Positions 50,583 through 58,896 of a stretch of 64,000 bases of DNA are shown here, in pieces. The stretch is from Pseudomonadota bacterium (lineage in GTDB: Bacteria > Pseudomonadota > Alphaproteobacteria > Micavibrionales > CSBR16-224). Location: contig CP053449.1 of assembly GCA_013285465.1 (NCBI GenBank), positions 547,179 to 611,178 on the forward strand, written 5' to 3'. How positions within the stretch are numbered: position 1 is the stretch's first letter; each line of letters opens with the position of its first letter. The notes beneath the pieces are model-generated. The model made no database searches. It was given only the letters and a program-made list of their open reading frames with translations, and was not told where the DNA came from. The position numbers and the translations under genes were made by a program.

Positions 50583-52562
50583 ATGGCACGTCAGCAAAAA
50601 GATAATGATATCTTTTTAAATCATCAAGATAAAGTCAATGCGGAGATTTTTCACGCAATTGAAGCGCTAGGCCGCCGTCTTGAAAAAACGGAGATTGTCC
50701 GTGATGATGTTGCCGCCCGTGTTGCCGATTTAGAATCGGGTGCCGAGCTTGATCAGGACAGCGGTAAATTCTTTCTGCCGCTGGCGATTGACCCCTCGCA
50801 ACTGCCTGATACATGGTCGCCCGAGGCACAGCCCGCGCGTTCCAAAACCGCCACATTGACATCCGTTCTTAGCTTTTTCGTCGCCACAACGGCGCTGGCC
50901 GTTGCGCTGATGCAGCAACCGGCTTCGAAAGAATTTGTCACCCGCACGGAATTTGCCAAGCTGAATACGGCACAGAGCACAGAGGTCGCTTTCGCCCCTG
51001 AATGGCAGACGCTGGACCAGTTAAAGGCGCGTGACAAAACGGACCGCGCGGTTGCCCGCCTTGCCGAGAGCATGGAAAGACATGAACAATTACTGGCGGA
51101 ACTGCAACAGCGTCAGGCGAAAACCGAAGATATGTATGCACGCGTTCTGGCAGAGCTGAAAAATGTGCGCACAGATGATTTTGTGGCTGCCGCTACGCCG
51201 CAGCCTGAAGAAATCGTTGCGGAAACAGCTGCCGTGGCGGAGGTTATCGCGCCTGTTCCGGAAGAATATATTGAAACCGTTGTCGCCGAAGAGCCCGCTC
51301 CGGTGGAGGAAATCGTTGTCGCGGTGCAGGATGCGCCGGTTGAACAACCCACACATGTTAAGCCGCAAGCGGTCAAACAGCCTGTGCAAGAGGCCGCGCC
51401 TGTTCAAGAAGCAACGACGGAAACCTTGTGGCTGGCACATGCGGAAGATACGGTGACATTACCGCCGCAGCAGATGCCGGCTGTTGAAAAACCGCTGCAG
51501 GCCGAGAAGCTTGCGGTGACGCCGCCGCAACCCGCGCCGCAACCGTTACAGCAACCTGTTATGGCCGATGCCGCAGCGATGACTGCGCAGGCGGAACAGG
51601 CCGCCGCGATTGCACCCGCCGCGGGAACGGGCGATCAACGCATCACAATGAAGAATCTTGACCGCATTACCGCTGATACGTCATTGCCGACGGAATTGCA
51701 GGATCTTGAAACGCGCGCTTTCTCGGGCGATGCCGCCGCGCAGCATGATCTGGGCGCGCTTTACGCATCAGGCCGCGTTGTGCCGTCGAATTTCCGCCGT
51801 GCCGCTTACTGGTTTGTGAAGGCCGCCGAAAACGGTGTCGCCAATGCGCATTACAATCTGGGCGTCATGTATCATCAGGGATTGGGACTGCGCCGCGATA
51901 TGACGCAGGCCATGTACTGGTACCGCGAGGCCGCCGCTTTTGATCATCCCGAGGCGCTGTATAATCTGGGCATCGCCTATGTTGAGGGGATCGGTGTAAA
52001 AGCCGATGTCAAACAGGGGATGGGATATCTGGAACATGCCGCCCGTCTTGGCGTTGCGCAAGCCGCTTATAATATGGGCGTGCTGTATGAAGGCCGTTTC
52101 GCGGGAAACGGTGCGGATAGCCGTGATAAAGCGATTGCCTGGTATGACAAGGCCGGAAAGCTCGGCTTTGCCGAGGCAACGGCATCTGCCGACCGTCTGC
52201 GCGGCCGCCGCGTTATCGCGATGCCCGCGACAAATGCGCTGGACCTGCCGGAAAATCTGAATGCCATCGAAACGGCTGCAGGGGGAGATTTCGATCTGCC
52301 GCCGCCCGTTGCACTGGTAGAGGAAGGTTCAACCGATGGTCCGGGTTACACGCCGGAGGTGCAAAAGCAGCTTGTTTCACGCGTGCAGCGTATGCTGATT
52401 GATATGGGTATGCTGCCGAAAAACCGTCCGCTGGGTGATCTGGATGCGCAAACCGCAGATGCCATTCGTGCCTTCCAGAAAAAAGCGGGGCTGGCAGTTG
52501 ATGGCGAGCCGAGCCAGCAGCTGTTGGACCGGTTGCTCTACAGCAACCGCGCCGAACAATAA
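50583..52562 (+). CDS. Sel1-repeat and peptidoglycan-binding protein
   Basis: 659 residues. A cytoplasmic helical start (about 1-60), one membrane span at about 92-112 (LTSVLSFFVATTALAVALMQ), a coiled segment, then a long Pro/Ala/Glu/Gln-rich spacer (about 195-350). Four Sel1 repeats follow (about 365-520; AAENGVANAHYNLGVMYHQG and similar), and a C-terminal peptidoglycan-binding domain (about 590-650; LVSRVQRMLIDMGMLPKN, DAIRAFQKKAGLAVDG). The order places the C-terminus in the periplasm on the wall, with the spacer crossing. Related proteins tether envelope machines or control polar cell division in alphaproteobacteria. It is monocistronic; the neighbour converges 16 bp away. Confidence 0.85.
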   Translation: MARQQKDNDIFLNHQDKVNAEIFHAIEALGRRLEKTEIVRDDVAARVADLESGAELDQDSGKFFLPLAIDPSQLPDTWSPEAQPARSKTATLTSVLSFFVATTALAVALMQQPASKEFVTRTEFAKLNTAQSTEVAFAPEWQTLDQLKARDKTDRAVARLAESMERHEQLLAELQQRQAKTEDMYARVLAELKNVRTDDFVAAATPQPEEIVAETAAVAEVIAPVPEEYIETVVAEEPAPVEEIVVAVQDAPVEQPTHVKPQAVKQPVQEAAPVQEATTETLWLAHAEDTVTLPPQQMPAVEKPLQAEKLAVTPPQPAPQPLQQPVMADAAAMTAQAEQAAAIAPAAGTGDQRITMKNLDRITADTSLPTELQDLETRAFSGDAAAQHDLGALYASGRVVPSNFRRAAYWFVKAAENGVANAHYNLGVMYHQGLGLRRDMTQAMYWYREAAAFDHPEALYNLGIAYVEGIGVKADVKQGMGYLEHAARLGVAQAAYNMGVLYEGRFAGNGADSRDKAIAWYDKAGKLGFAEATASADRLRGRRVIAMPATNALDLPENLNAIETAAGGDFDLPPPVALVEEGSTDGPGYTPEVQKQLVSRVQRMLIDMGMLPKNRPLGDLDAQTADAIRAFQKKAGLAVDGEPSQQLLDRLLYSNRAEQ

Positions 52563-52578
52563 AATAATCCCGATAATA

Positions 52579-53910
52579 TTATGAGGTTGCGCCGCCGGAT
52601 TGTGCTTGCGGCGGTTGCCCTTGTTGTCCTGCCGGAGCCTGTCCTGCAGGTGCTTGGGCCTGCGGCGGTTTTTGCGCCTGAGCCTGCTGTTGTTGCGCCT
52701 GCGCAGCGGGAGCGGCGGCTTTCTGTGCGGCAGCGGCCTCCGGTTTTTGCGCGACGGGGCCGCGCGGCGGCTGCTGTTTTTTCTTCGTATCATCAGCGCC
52801 GCCCATTTGTTTCTGGATCATCGAGGATAGCTGTTCCAGCGCGAAATCAATTTGCGGGATCAGGGCTTCGGTCGTCTGGATGGTTTTTTGCATCAGAGAA
52901 AGCACCTCGCCATGCGGCATTTTGCTGTCAATCGTGATATAGTCCGGCTCGGCATGAATATAGGCATAGAGTTTGGACAGGGTGCTGGCAAGCTGCATGT
53001 CCAGTGCCGATAATTTGCTGATGCTGCCTTCAAAAACCGTGCGGTTCAGGGCGGGGTGTTTGTGAATCAAATCACCGCCCGAACGCTGATATTTCGGCGT
53101 GACGCTATCATCCTGCAATTCTTTCAGCAGGTCGTGGTAGATGGTCAAAAAGGCTTCAATCTTGACCTTGTTTTCAGACAGCTCCCCTTCAATGGCGGAG
53201 GCCAGAACCAGTTTTTCACGGCGCAGCAGCGCTTCTTCTTTTTCGCGCGTTTCCTTGAATTCCATTTCCTGACGTTTGATCATATTGCGGAATCCCTGAC
53301 GTGCCGCCAGTGCAATCAAGGCCAGTCCGGTCAGCGGGCCGAAAATCAGCGACAGCGGTACAAGGCTGGACATATAGGGATCAAGCCAGTCGGGGATCAG
53401 CTTGTCACGGTCTTCCGCGACGACAAATTCCCAGACGCCCGCACGGCGGTCACGCGCTGTGATCTGCGCATCTTCATAAGCCGATGCAAAAACCGACCCA
53501 TAAGTCTGGTGACGGTCAACAACGGCAAAGCCGCTTTGTAGCAGCGCAAGGTTGATTTCATCACTGCTATGGGTGGTGCAACGGGCATAAGGGATGCCGC
53601 GATCCACTTTTTCAATACGGCAGGAGACGACATCATTATTGATCATTTTCTCGATAAAATCCATCGCGCGCAGTTCCAGCGGCGTTTCGCGGGTTTGTGC
53701 CGCCTTGATGCCCCAAAGCCGGATGCTGATGCCTTCAACCTGTAATGTGACGGGGTCCAGCGGTACCATCGGGCGTACAACCCGCTGTCCGGCACTCAGT
53801 GTTGTGCCGGCCTGTGCGAAAACCGCGGAGGAGATAAGGGCAAAACATGCTGCAAACACAAGGCAGGTCAGCATTGCTTTCAAGGTAAAGATTTTATCTG
53901 TATGGGGCAT
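52579..53910 (-). CDS. membrane protein with degenerate SNase-like domain and coiled coil
   Basis: 443 residues from the ATG at 53910 (GAGG eight bases before; an upstream start at 53952 lacks a site). A signal peptide (LTCLVFAACFALISSAVFAQ) leads to an SNase-like OB domain (about 40-165). A span at about 185-205 follows, then a helical region with coiled-coil stretches (210-375) and a Pro/Gln/Ala-rich tail. The nuclease site is altered: where staphylococcal nuclease has an R...D-T-P-E series, this has IRLWGIKAAQTRE, so Asp40 and Glu43 equivalents are Lys and Gln. It is likely a non-catalytic binding domain. The topology puts the OB domain outside and the coiled coil inside. Confidence 0.75.
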   Translation of the reverse strand: MPHTDKIFTLKAMLTCLVFAACFALISSAVFAQAGTTLSAGQRVVRPMVPLDPVTLQVEGISIRLWGIKAAQTRETPLELRAMDFIEKMINNDVVSCRIEKVDRGIPYARCTTHSSDEINLALLQSGFAVVDRHQTYGSVFASAYEDAQITARDRRAGVWEFVVAEDRDKLIPDWLDPYMSSLVPLSLIFGPLTGLALIALAARQGFRNMIKRQEMEFKETREKEEALLRREKLVLASAIEGELSENKVKIEAFLTIYHDLLKELQDDSVTPKYQRSGGDLIHKHPALNRTVFEGSISKLSALDMQLASTLSKLYAYIHAEPDYITIDSKMPHGEVLSLMQKTIQTTEALIPQIDFALEQLSSMIQKQMGGADDTKKKQQPPRGPVAQKPEAAAAQKAAAPAAQAQQQQAQAQKPPQAQAPAGQAPAGQQGQPPQAQSGGATS

Positions 53911-53988
53911 GTTTAAACCTCGTTCGCGGAACGCTTGGAAGGCGGTGCGCATTCATCCTTATCATTACATAGGAAATCCCCGTCATTG

Positions 53989-54672
53989 TCAATTTTTCGG
54001 AAAGACAATGAAGGGAGAAATCCAGAAGCCGAGATCGCGCGGATTCCGTGTCTGGATATAGACGCGGCCCGGCCCTTCGAAAATACAGGCCAGCCCTTCA
54101 CCGGAGGTGAAAGAGGAAACCCATGAGGTACCGCCTTTTGCCAGCTGGTATTTCATATCGGCATGCCAGGCGACAAGATGGCCGTTATCGACGCGGACGG
54201 TTTCGCCTTCGCCGACATCAAGCGGAATGATTGATCCGTAACTGGAAAAGAACACGGTGCCCGCACCGCCGATTTTAATAACGAAAAACCCTTCGCCGCT
54301 GAACAGACCTTTTGTCAGACTCTGCGCTTTGGTGGAAACCTTGATATCCTGCGTGCCGGCAAGAAAACCGCCTTTTTGCACGATCCACTCCCGCGATCCG
54401 TCCAGCTCGACCGGTGCAATGCCGCCCGGTGCCGCTGTGGCCAGCATAACCCAGCCCGGAGCGTCCTGCGCTTCGATTGATTGCAGGAAGAAGGATTCTC
54501 CGGTAAACAGGCGGCCTATTGCCTTGCCGAAGCCGCCATCCATTTTACCTGTTAATGTCATATTGGAGGACATCGAGACCATCGCGCCTGATTCCGCGCG
54601 GATGGATTCCCCTTTCTCCAGATAACATTTCATAATGGGGAATGTATCCCCGCCATGCATTTCGTGACGCAT
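53989..54672 (-). CDS. AIM24/TIGR00266-family protein
   Basis: 227 residues, the whole length being one domain. CYLEKGESIRAESGAMVSMS, then GRLFTGESFFLQSIEA, APGGIAPVELDG and SGEGFFVIKIGGAGTVFFSS follow the family pattern of two pseudo-repeated beta halves, and VDNGHLVAWHADMKYQ is the usual second-half signature. Members are found in bacteria and in mitochondria (AIM24); no biochemical role is settled. It is cytoplasmic and complete. It starts 39 bp after the receiver-deaminase stop, both on the minus strand, and may share that mRNA. Confidence 0.9.
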   Translation of the reverse strand: MRHEMHGGDTFPIMKCYLEKGESIRAESGAMVSMSSNMTLTGKMDGGFGKAIGRLFTGESFFLQSIEAQDAPGWVMLATAAPGGIAPVELDGSREWIVQKGGFLAGTQDIKVSTKAQSLTKGLFSGEGFFVIKIGGAGTVFFSSYGSIIPLDVGEGETVRVDNGHLVAWHADMKYQLAKGGTSWVSSFTSGEGLACIFEGPGRVYIQTRNPRDLGFWISPFIVFPKN

Positions 54673-54711
54673 AATATGCTCCTTTCTGTTCAGATTTTCA
54701 TCTGTGTAAAT

Positions 54712-55665
54712 TTAGTCGGCGTAACCTCCCGACGGTGAATAATTCTCCTGCCATTCCTGCAAGGCGTAATAGGCCTCGCTGTCCATCATCTGGATGGACG
54801 GCATAATGCGTTGTTTTCTGTCCATGGCGATCTCGGCGGCAATATCCTGATGCCCGAAACCGAATTCCTCGGCATCGCGGACGGAATTTGCGTAATAGAC
54901 TTTGGAAATGCCGGCCAGATAAATGGCTGCAAGGCACATCGGACAGGGTTCTGTACTGCAATAGATTTCACATTCGCGCAATTTGTAATCGCCGGAAACT
55001 TCGCAGGCCTTGCGGATGGCGTTGATTTCCGCATGGGCGGTCGGGTCGTGTTTTTCAACAACTTCGCTCCAGCCTTCCGCAATGATTTTATTGTTTTTGA
55101 CAATGACGGCGGCAAAGGGGGCGGCGCGTAATTCGCGCATTTTCTCAAAACTTAAGTCCAGCGCACGCTGCATAAAGGCCTCGCGCTCTGCCTGCATGTC
55201 TTCGGCGGATTCCGGTACGGGGATGGCCGGGGCGGCAGGCGGCACAGAGGCTTGCGGCGACGGTGCGGCAGGAGCCGGTTCAGCAGGCTGTGCGGCGGCC
55301 GCTGTGGCGGCCTGCGCCTGCGGTGCAAAAATATCCAGACTGTGATACAACGCATCCGGCGTGAAAGGTTTGGGCAGGACGCGCTGCTCTCCGCAGATTT
55401 CAAGAATATCGCCGTAGAGCGTATGCTCCTGCGAGATGATAAAGATGGCGCGTTTCAAAATGTCGTGCTGTTGGCACATATTCCACAGGGAAAAGGCGGC
55501 TGCGTCATCATCGCCGATGTCCAGCACCAGCACGGAGCTGGAGAGGGAATGTTCCGTCGTCAGCTCCTGTGCTTCGGTAAAGTTCAGGTTTTTTTTGCGT
55601 AATACGCCGCAGACAAGCTGCCGTAAAATATTATCCTGACTGATGATGATGTGGTTATGTGACAT
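54712..55665 (-). CDS. receiver-like domain fused to guanine/cytosine-type deaminase
   Basis: 317 residues from the ATG at 55665; an upstream extension overlaps the divergent symporter's leader and is not needed. Residues 1-112 form a CheY-like fold with SVLVLDI (D49 as acceptor), IFIIS and VLPKPF (K99), though the first acidic pair is reduced to one Asp. A Pro/Ala linker (115-152) leads to a deaminase with TAHAEINAIRKAC (H211, E213) and STEPCPMCLAAIY (C241, C244), the zinc site of guanine deaminase/TadA-like enzymes. The tail GGYAD is unusual. Phosphorylation or a partner may control deamination. The fusion is not one I recall. The substrate (guanine, tRNA adenosine or another purine) is open. 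Confidence 0.82.
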   Translation of the reverse strand: MSHNHIIISQDNILRQLVCGVLRKKNLNFTEAQELTTEHSLSSSVLVLDIGDDDAAAFSLWNMCQQHDILKRAIFIISQEHTLYGDILEICGEQRVLPKPFTPDALYHSLDIFAPQAQAATAAAAQPAEPAPAAPSPQASVPPAAPAIPVPESAEDMQAEREAFMQRALDLSFEKMRELRAAPFAAVIVKNNKIIAEGWSEVVEKHDPTAHAEINAIRKACEVSGDYKLRECEIYCSTEPCPMCLAAIYLAGISKVYYANSVRDAEEFGFGHQDIAAEIAMDRKQRIMPSIQMMDSEAYYALQEWQENYSPSGGYAD

Positions 55666-55846
55666 GGTCCGCACTAAAATAAATTGCCGCTTCGTGTTCT
55701 CAAGAATAAAGAGAAAAAGATACGAAAGCGTTAACACCCGCTTTTCACAGTCTGGAAAAATTTTCAGTAATTTGCAAGCCGGGTTTTTTATGTTAGAAAA
55801 AAGGGATATGCGTTATTTTATTCATTTTTTCAAGGGAAATGCGGGC

Positions 55847-57436
55847 ATGCAAAGAATTTTGACCGGTTTAATTTCATCTGTTTTCGGGATCATGCTGTTT
55901 GCACAAACAGCCGCGGCGCAGTCCGTTGACCATTCACTGGATGAAGCGTTTAAACCGGTTTCTGACAAGGTGCAGTCCATTGTTTTCTATTCCGTTAAAA
56001 TCTTCAAAGGTACGGAATTTGAACAAAGCGCGCCGCTGATTTTGGCCTGGCTTGTGATGGCGGGGCTGTTTTTCAGTTTCTATTTCGGTTTCGTCAATGT
56101 GCGCATGTTCGGCCATGCGCTGGATTTGCTGCGCGGAAAATATGATAAGGAAGAGGGCGGTGAGGGTCAGATTAACCGTTTTCAGGCATTATCGACCAGT
56201 CTGTCGGGGACGGTCGGCCTCGGGAATATCGCCGGGGTAGCTGTGGCAATTTCCGTCGGCGGGCCGGGGGCGATGTTCTGGATGATGGCAATGGGCTTTT
56301 TCGGCATGTCGACAAAATTCACCGAATGCTCGCTCGCCGTTAAATTTCGTCACAAAAATCCGGATGACTCTTTTTCCGGCGGGCCGATGTATTACATCAG
56401 CGACGGCTTTGCGGAAAAGGGACGGACATTGGGGAAAATCGGACGGCTGATGGCAATGTTTTTTGCCGTTTGCTGTATCGGCGGCGCGATGGGCGGCGGG
56501 AATATGTTTCAGGCCAATCAGTCCTTTCAGCAATTTGTGAATATCACGGGCGGTGAAGCCAGCTATTTTGCGGATAAAGGCTGGCTTTTCGGTCTTATTC
56601 TGGCGGTGCTGGTGGCGCTGGTGATTATCGGCGGTATCCAGTCGATTGCCCGCGTGACATCGAAAATCGTTCCGTTGATGGCTATTATTTATATCTCGGC
56701 GGGGCTGGTGATTATTTTTATGAATATCACGGCCATTCCTGCGGCATTCGGCACCATTCTGCGTGAAGCTTTCGGCGTTGATGCGCTGGCGGGCGGCTTC
56801 TTTGGTGCCTTGTTGCAAGGTGTGCAGCGGGCGTCATTCTCCAATGAAGCAGGGATCGGTTCTGCGCCGATTGCACATGCCACGACCAAAACAAAAATTC
56901 CTGTCAGTCAGGGCGTTGTCGCCATGCTGGAGCCGTTTATCGATACGATTATGATTTGTACGATTACGGCGCTGGTGATTGTCGTCACAGGATCCTATAA
57001 CAATGGCGGTAATATGGAGGGAGTCGAGTTGACGTCCCGCGCTTTTGCCAGCGCCTTTTCATGGTTTCCCTATATTTTGGGGATTGCCGTGATCCTGTTC
57101 GCCTTTTCGACAATGATTGCCTGGTCCTATTACGGGCTGAAAGCTTTCACTTATCTGGTCGGAGAAAATAAAATACTGGGCACGCTGTATAAGCTGGTGT
57201 TCTGCTCCGTCATTATTCTTGGCGCGGCGGCAAATCTTAGCAATGTCATCGGCTTTACCGATGCGATGATTTTTGCGATGGCACTGCCGAATGTGATCGG
57301 GCTTTATGTTTTGGCGCCCGGATTGAAAAAGGATTTGAAAGCTTATTACAAAGGCGTGATCAAGAAAGAGCATATTGCGGAAGAAAAAACCGCCGCCAAG
57401 GAAGCGAAAAAGGCGAAAAGCAAAGCGAAGCAATAG
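55847..57436 (+). CDS. alanine/glycine:cation symporter family transporter
   Basis: 529 residues from the ATG at 55847, with AAGGGAA eight bases upstream; other in-frame ATGs at 55790 and 55808 have no usable site. The first 25 residues (RILTGLISSVFGIMLFAQTA) form a cleavable signal, which some symporters of this family have. About ten to eleven spans follow, with the family motifs TSLSGTVGLGNIAGVAVAIS, FSGGPMYYI and FSNEAGIGSAPIAHA. AGCS transporters take up alanine or glycine with sodium. The last 40 residues are Lys/Ala-rich and cytoplasmic. It is divergent from the deaminase gene and precedes fliN by 116 bp. Confidence 0.9.
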   Translation: MQRILTGLISSVFGIMLFAQTAAAQSVDHSLDEAFKPVSDKVQSIVFYSVKIFKGTEFEQSAPLILAWLVMAGLFFSFYFGFVNVRMFGHALDLLRGKYDKEEGGEGQINRFQALSTSLSGTVGLGNIAGVAVAISVGGPGAMFWMMAMGFFGMSTKFTECSLAVKFRHKNPDDSFSGGPMYYISDGFAEKGRTLGKIGRLMAMFFAVCCIGGAMGGGNMFQANQSFQQFVNITGGEASYFADKGWLFGLILAVLVALVIIGGIQSIARVTSKIVPLMAIIYISAGLVIIFMNITAIPAAFGTILREAFGVDALAGGFFGALLQGVQRASFSNEAGIGSAPIAHATTKTKIPVSQGVVAMLEPFIDTIMICTITALVIVVTGSYNNGGNMEGVELTSRAFASAFSWFPYILGIAVILFAFSTMIAWSYYGLKAFTYLVGENKILGTLYKLVFCSVIILGAAANLSNVIGFTDAMIFAMALPNVIGLYVLAPGLKKDLKAYYKGVIKKEHIAEEKTAAKEAKKAKSKAKQ

Positions 57437-57552
57437 CGGCTGTTGCTTTTTACCGGAAAAGACGGTTATTATGCTAGGGTATGTGCTGTTCCACGGATAA
57501 CCTGTGGTAGTGCATATCAAAACGATTTTTCTTTCAGGGAGGCGGCTTTGCC

Positions 57553-57957
57553 ATGAGTGATGAAGACAACGATTTGCCGGAAGGCGGAAATGAGCCTGTT
57601 CAAGCAGCGGAAGCTTCGGAAGGCGGCGCAGATGATGCCGAATCCGGTGGTGTTGATTTCGCGGAAATGACAGATGAAATGATGAGCGCAGGTTTCGCGG
57701 ATTCACCGAAGGATGTCGAGGCGATTTACGACATTCCGGTACAGATTTCCGCTGTTCTTGGTCGTGCAACCATGCAGGTCAGCCAGCTGCTGAAACTGGG
57801 ACGTGGCGCGGTTGTCGAGCTTGACCGCAAAGTCGGCGAGGCGATCGACATCTACGTTAATAACCGTCTTGTCGCACGCGGCGAGGTTGTCGTGAATGAA
57901 GACCGGCTTGGCGTCACCATGACGGAAATCGTCAAATCAGACCGTACGCGGCAATAG
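57553..57957 (+). CDS. fliN: flagellar motor switch protein FliN
   Basis: 134 residues. An acidic N-terminal part (about 1-45) precedes the SpoA/surface-presentation domain: YDIPVQISAVLGRATMQVSQ, LLKLGRGAVVELDRKVGEAI and DIYVNNRLVARGEVVVNEDR, the standard FliN series. FliN forms the C-ring rim with FliM and takes part in switching and export. The linker is longer than in enterobacteria. AGGGAGG lies about 13 bases upstream. It starts a plus-strand run with the motA-like, flbD and flhA genes; fliF, fliG and fliH are not in the window. Confidence 0.92.
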   Translation: MSDEDNDLPEGGNEPVQAAEASEGGADDAESGGVDFAEMTDEMMSAGFADSPKDVEAIYDIPVQISAVLGRATMQVSQLLKLGRGAVVELDRKVGEAIDIYVNNRLVARGEVVVNEDRLGVTMTEIVKSDRTRQ

Positions 57958-58001
57958 CCGTCGTTATCTTATATTTTTATTGAGAGGCTGTCCGCAGGGG
58001 A

Positions 58002-58877
58002 ATGGCAAAGGAAAAATCAGCATCGCAGGCGGATTCCGCCCCCGAAGGCGCGGATGTTCAGGTGAAGCTGCCGCAGGCCTCCGTGCTCAGGACGGTACAG
58101 AAACGCAAAGCGGATCTTTCCATTATTATCGGTTTACTGCTGGCGATCGGCTTGATCGTCGCAGCGCTGTTTATGGGCGGAACGCCGGAAGCCTTTCTGG
58201 ATGCGCGGGCGCTGCTGATCGTGCTGTTCGGCACGCTGGCGGTGACGGCGGTGTCTTTTAACGGTGAAAATTTCAAAACGGCTTTTACCGTCATTGGCCG
58301 CGCCATGGTGCGGCATGAAATCAATTTCGAGCTGTCTTCAAAACAGTTGCTGGAACTGGCCTTGATCGCGCGGGCAAAAGGCTATCTGGAATTACAGAAA
58401 TACGAAGCGCCGCTGCGTCATAACCGTTTTCTGCTGCAGGGGACGCAAATGCTGCGCGACGGCAGTACGGGAGAGGAAATCGCCCGTATGCTGGGGCGCG
58501 AGATTGATGCGCAAACCAGCATGTATTACAAAAGCGCGAGTATTCTGCGCCGTGCGGCGGAGGTTGCGCCGGCAATGGGATTGATCGGAACGCTGATCGG
58601 TCTTGTGCAGATGCTGGCTCTGCTGGATGATCCGGCCAGTATCGGCCCCAGCATGGCGGTGGCTTTGCTGACAACCTTTTACGGTGCGTTCCTGTCCACG
58701 GTTGTGTTTGCGCCGCTGGCGGCCAAGCTGGAGCATAACGCACAAAGCGAAGCGACGGAAAAACGCCTTGTCATCAATGCACTGATGTCGATGTCGCGCA
58801 AGGAAAACCCGCGCCGCCTTGAAATGATTTTGAACAGCATTCTGCCCCCGCAAAACCGTATCCGGTATTTCGACTGA
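58002..58877 (+). CDS. MotA/TolQ/ExbB-type proton channel protein (MotA-like)
   Basis: 291 residues. The spans are at about 40-58, 68-85, 190-212 and 220-240, with the conserved APAMGLIGTLIGLVQMLALL segment and PSMAVALLTTFYGAFLSTVV, the two core helices of the family. The cytoplasmic loop (about 90-185) carries RAKGYLELQKYE, as in MotA/PomA. It begins after an Ala/Glu-rich, soluble first 35 residues. Position between fliN and flbD is standard in alphaproteobacteria. The partner MotB is not visible here. It is probably the stator's torque-generating subunit, though a TolQ/ExbB role cannot be excluded by sequence alone. Confidence 0.85.
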   Translation: MAKEKSASQADSAPEGADVQVKLPQASVLRTVQKRKADLSIIIGLLLAIGLIVAALFMGGTPEAFLDARALLIVLFGTLAVTAVSFNGENFKTAFTVIGRAMVRHEINFELSSKQLLELALIARAKGYLELQKYEAPLRHNRFLLQGTQMLRDGSTGEEIARMLGREIDAQTSMYYKSASILRRAAEVAPAMGLIGTLIGLVQMLALLDDPASIGPSMAVALLTTFYGAFLSTVVFAPLAAKLEHNAQSEATEKRLVINALMSMSRKENPRRLEMILNSILPPQNRIRYFD

Positions 58878-58896
58878 CGGGGGAAGGTAAAAGATT

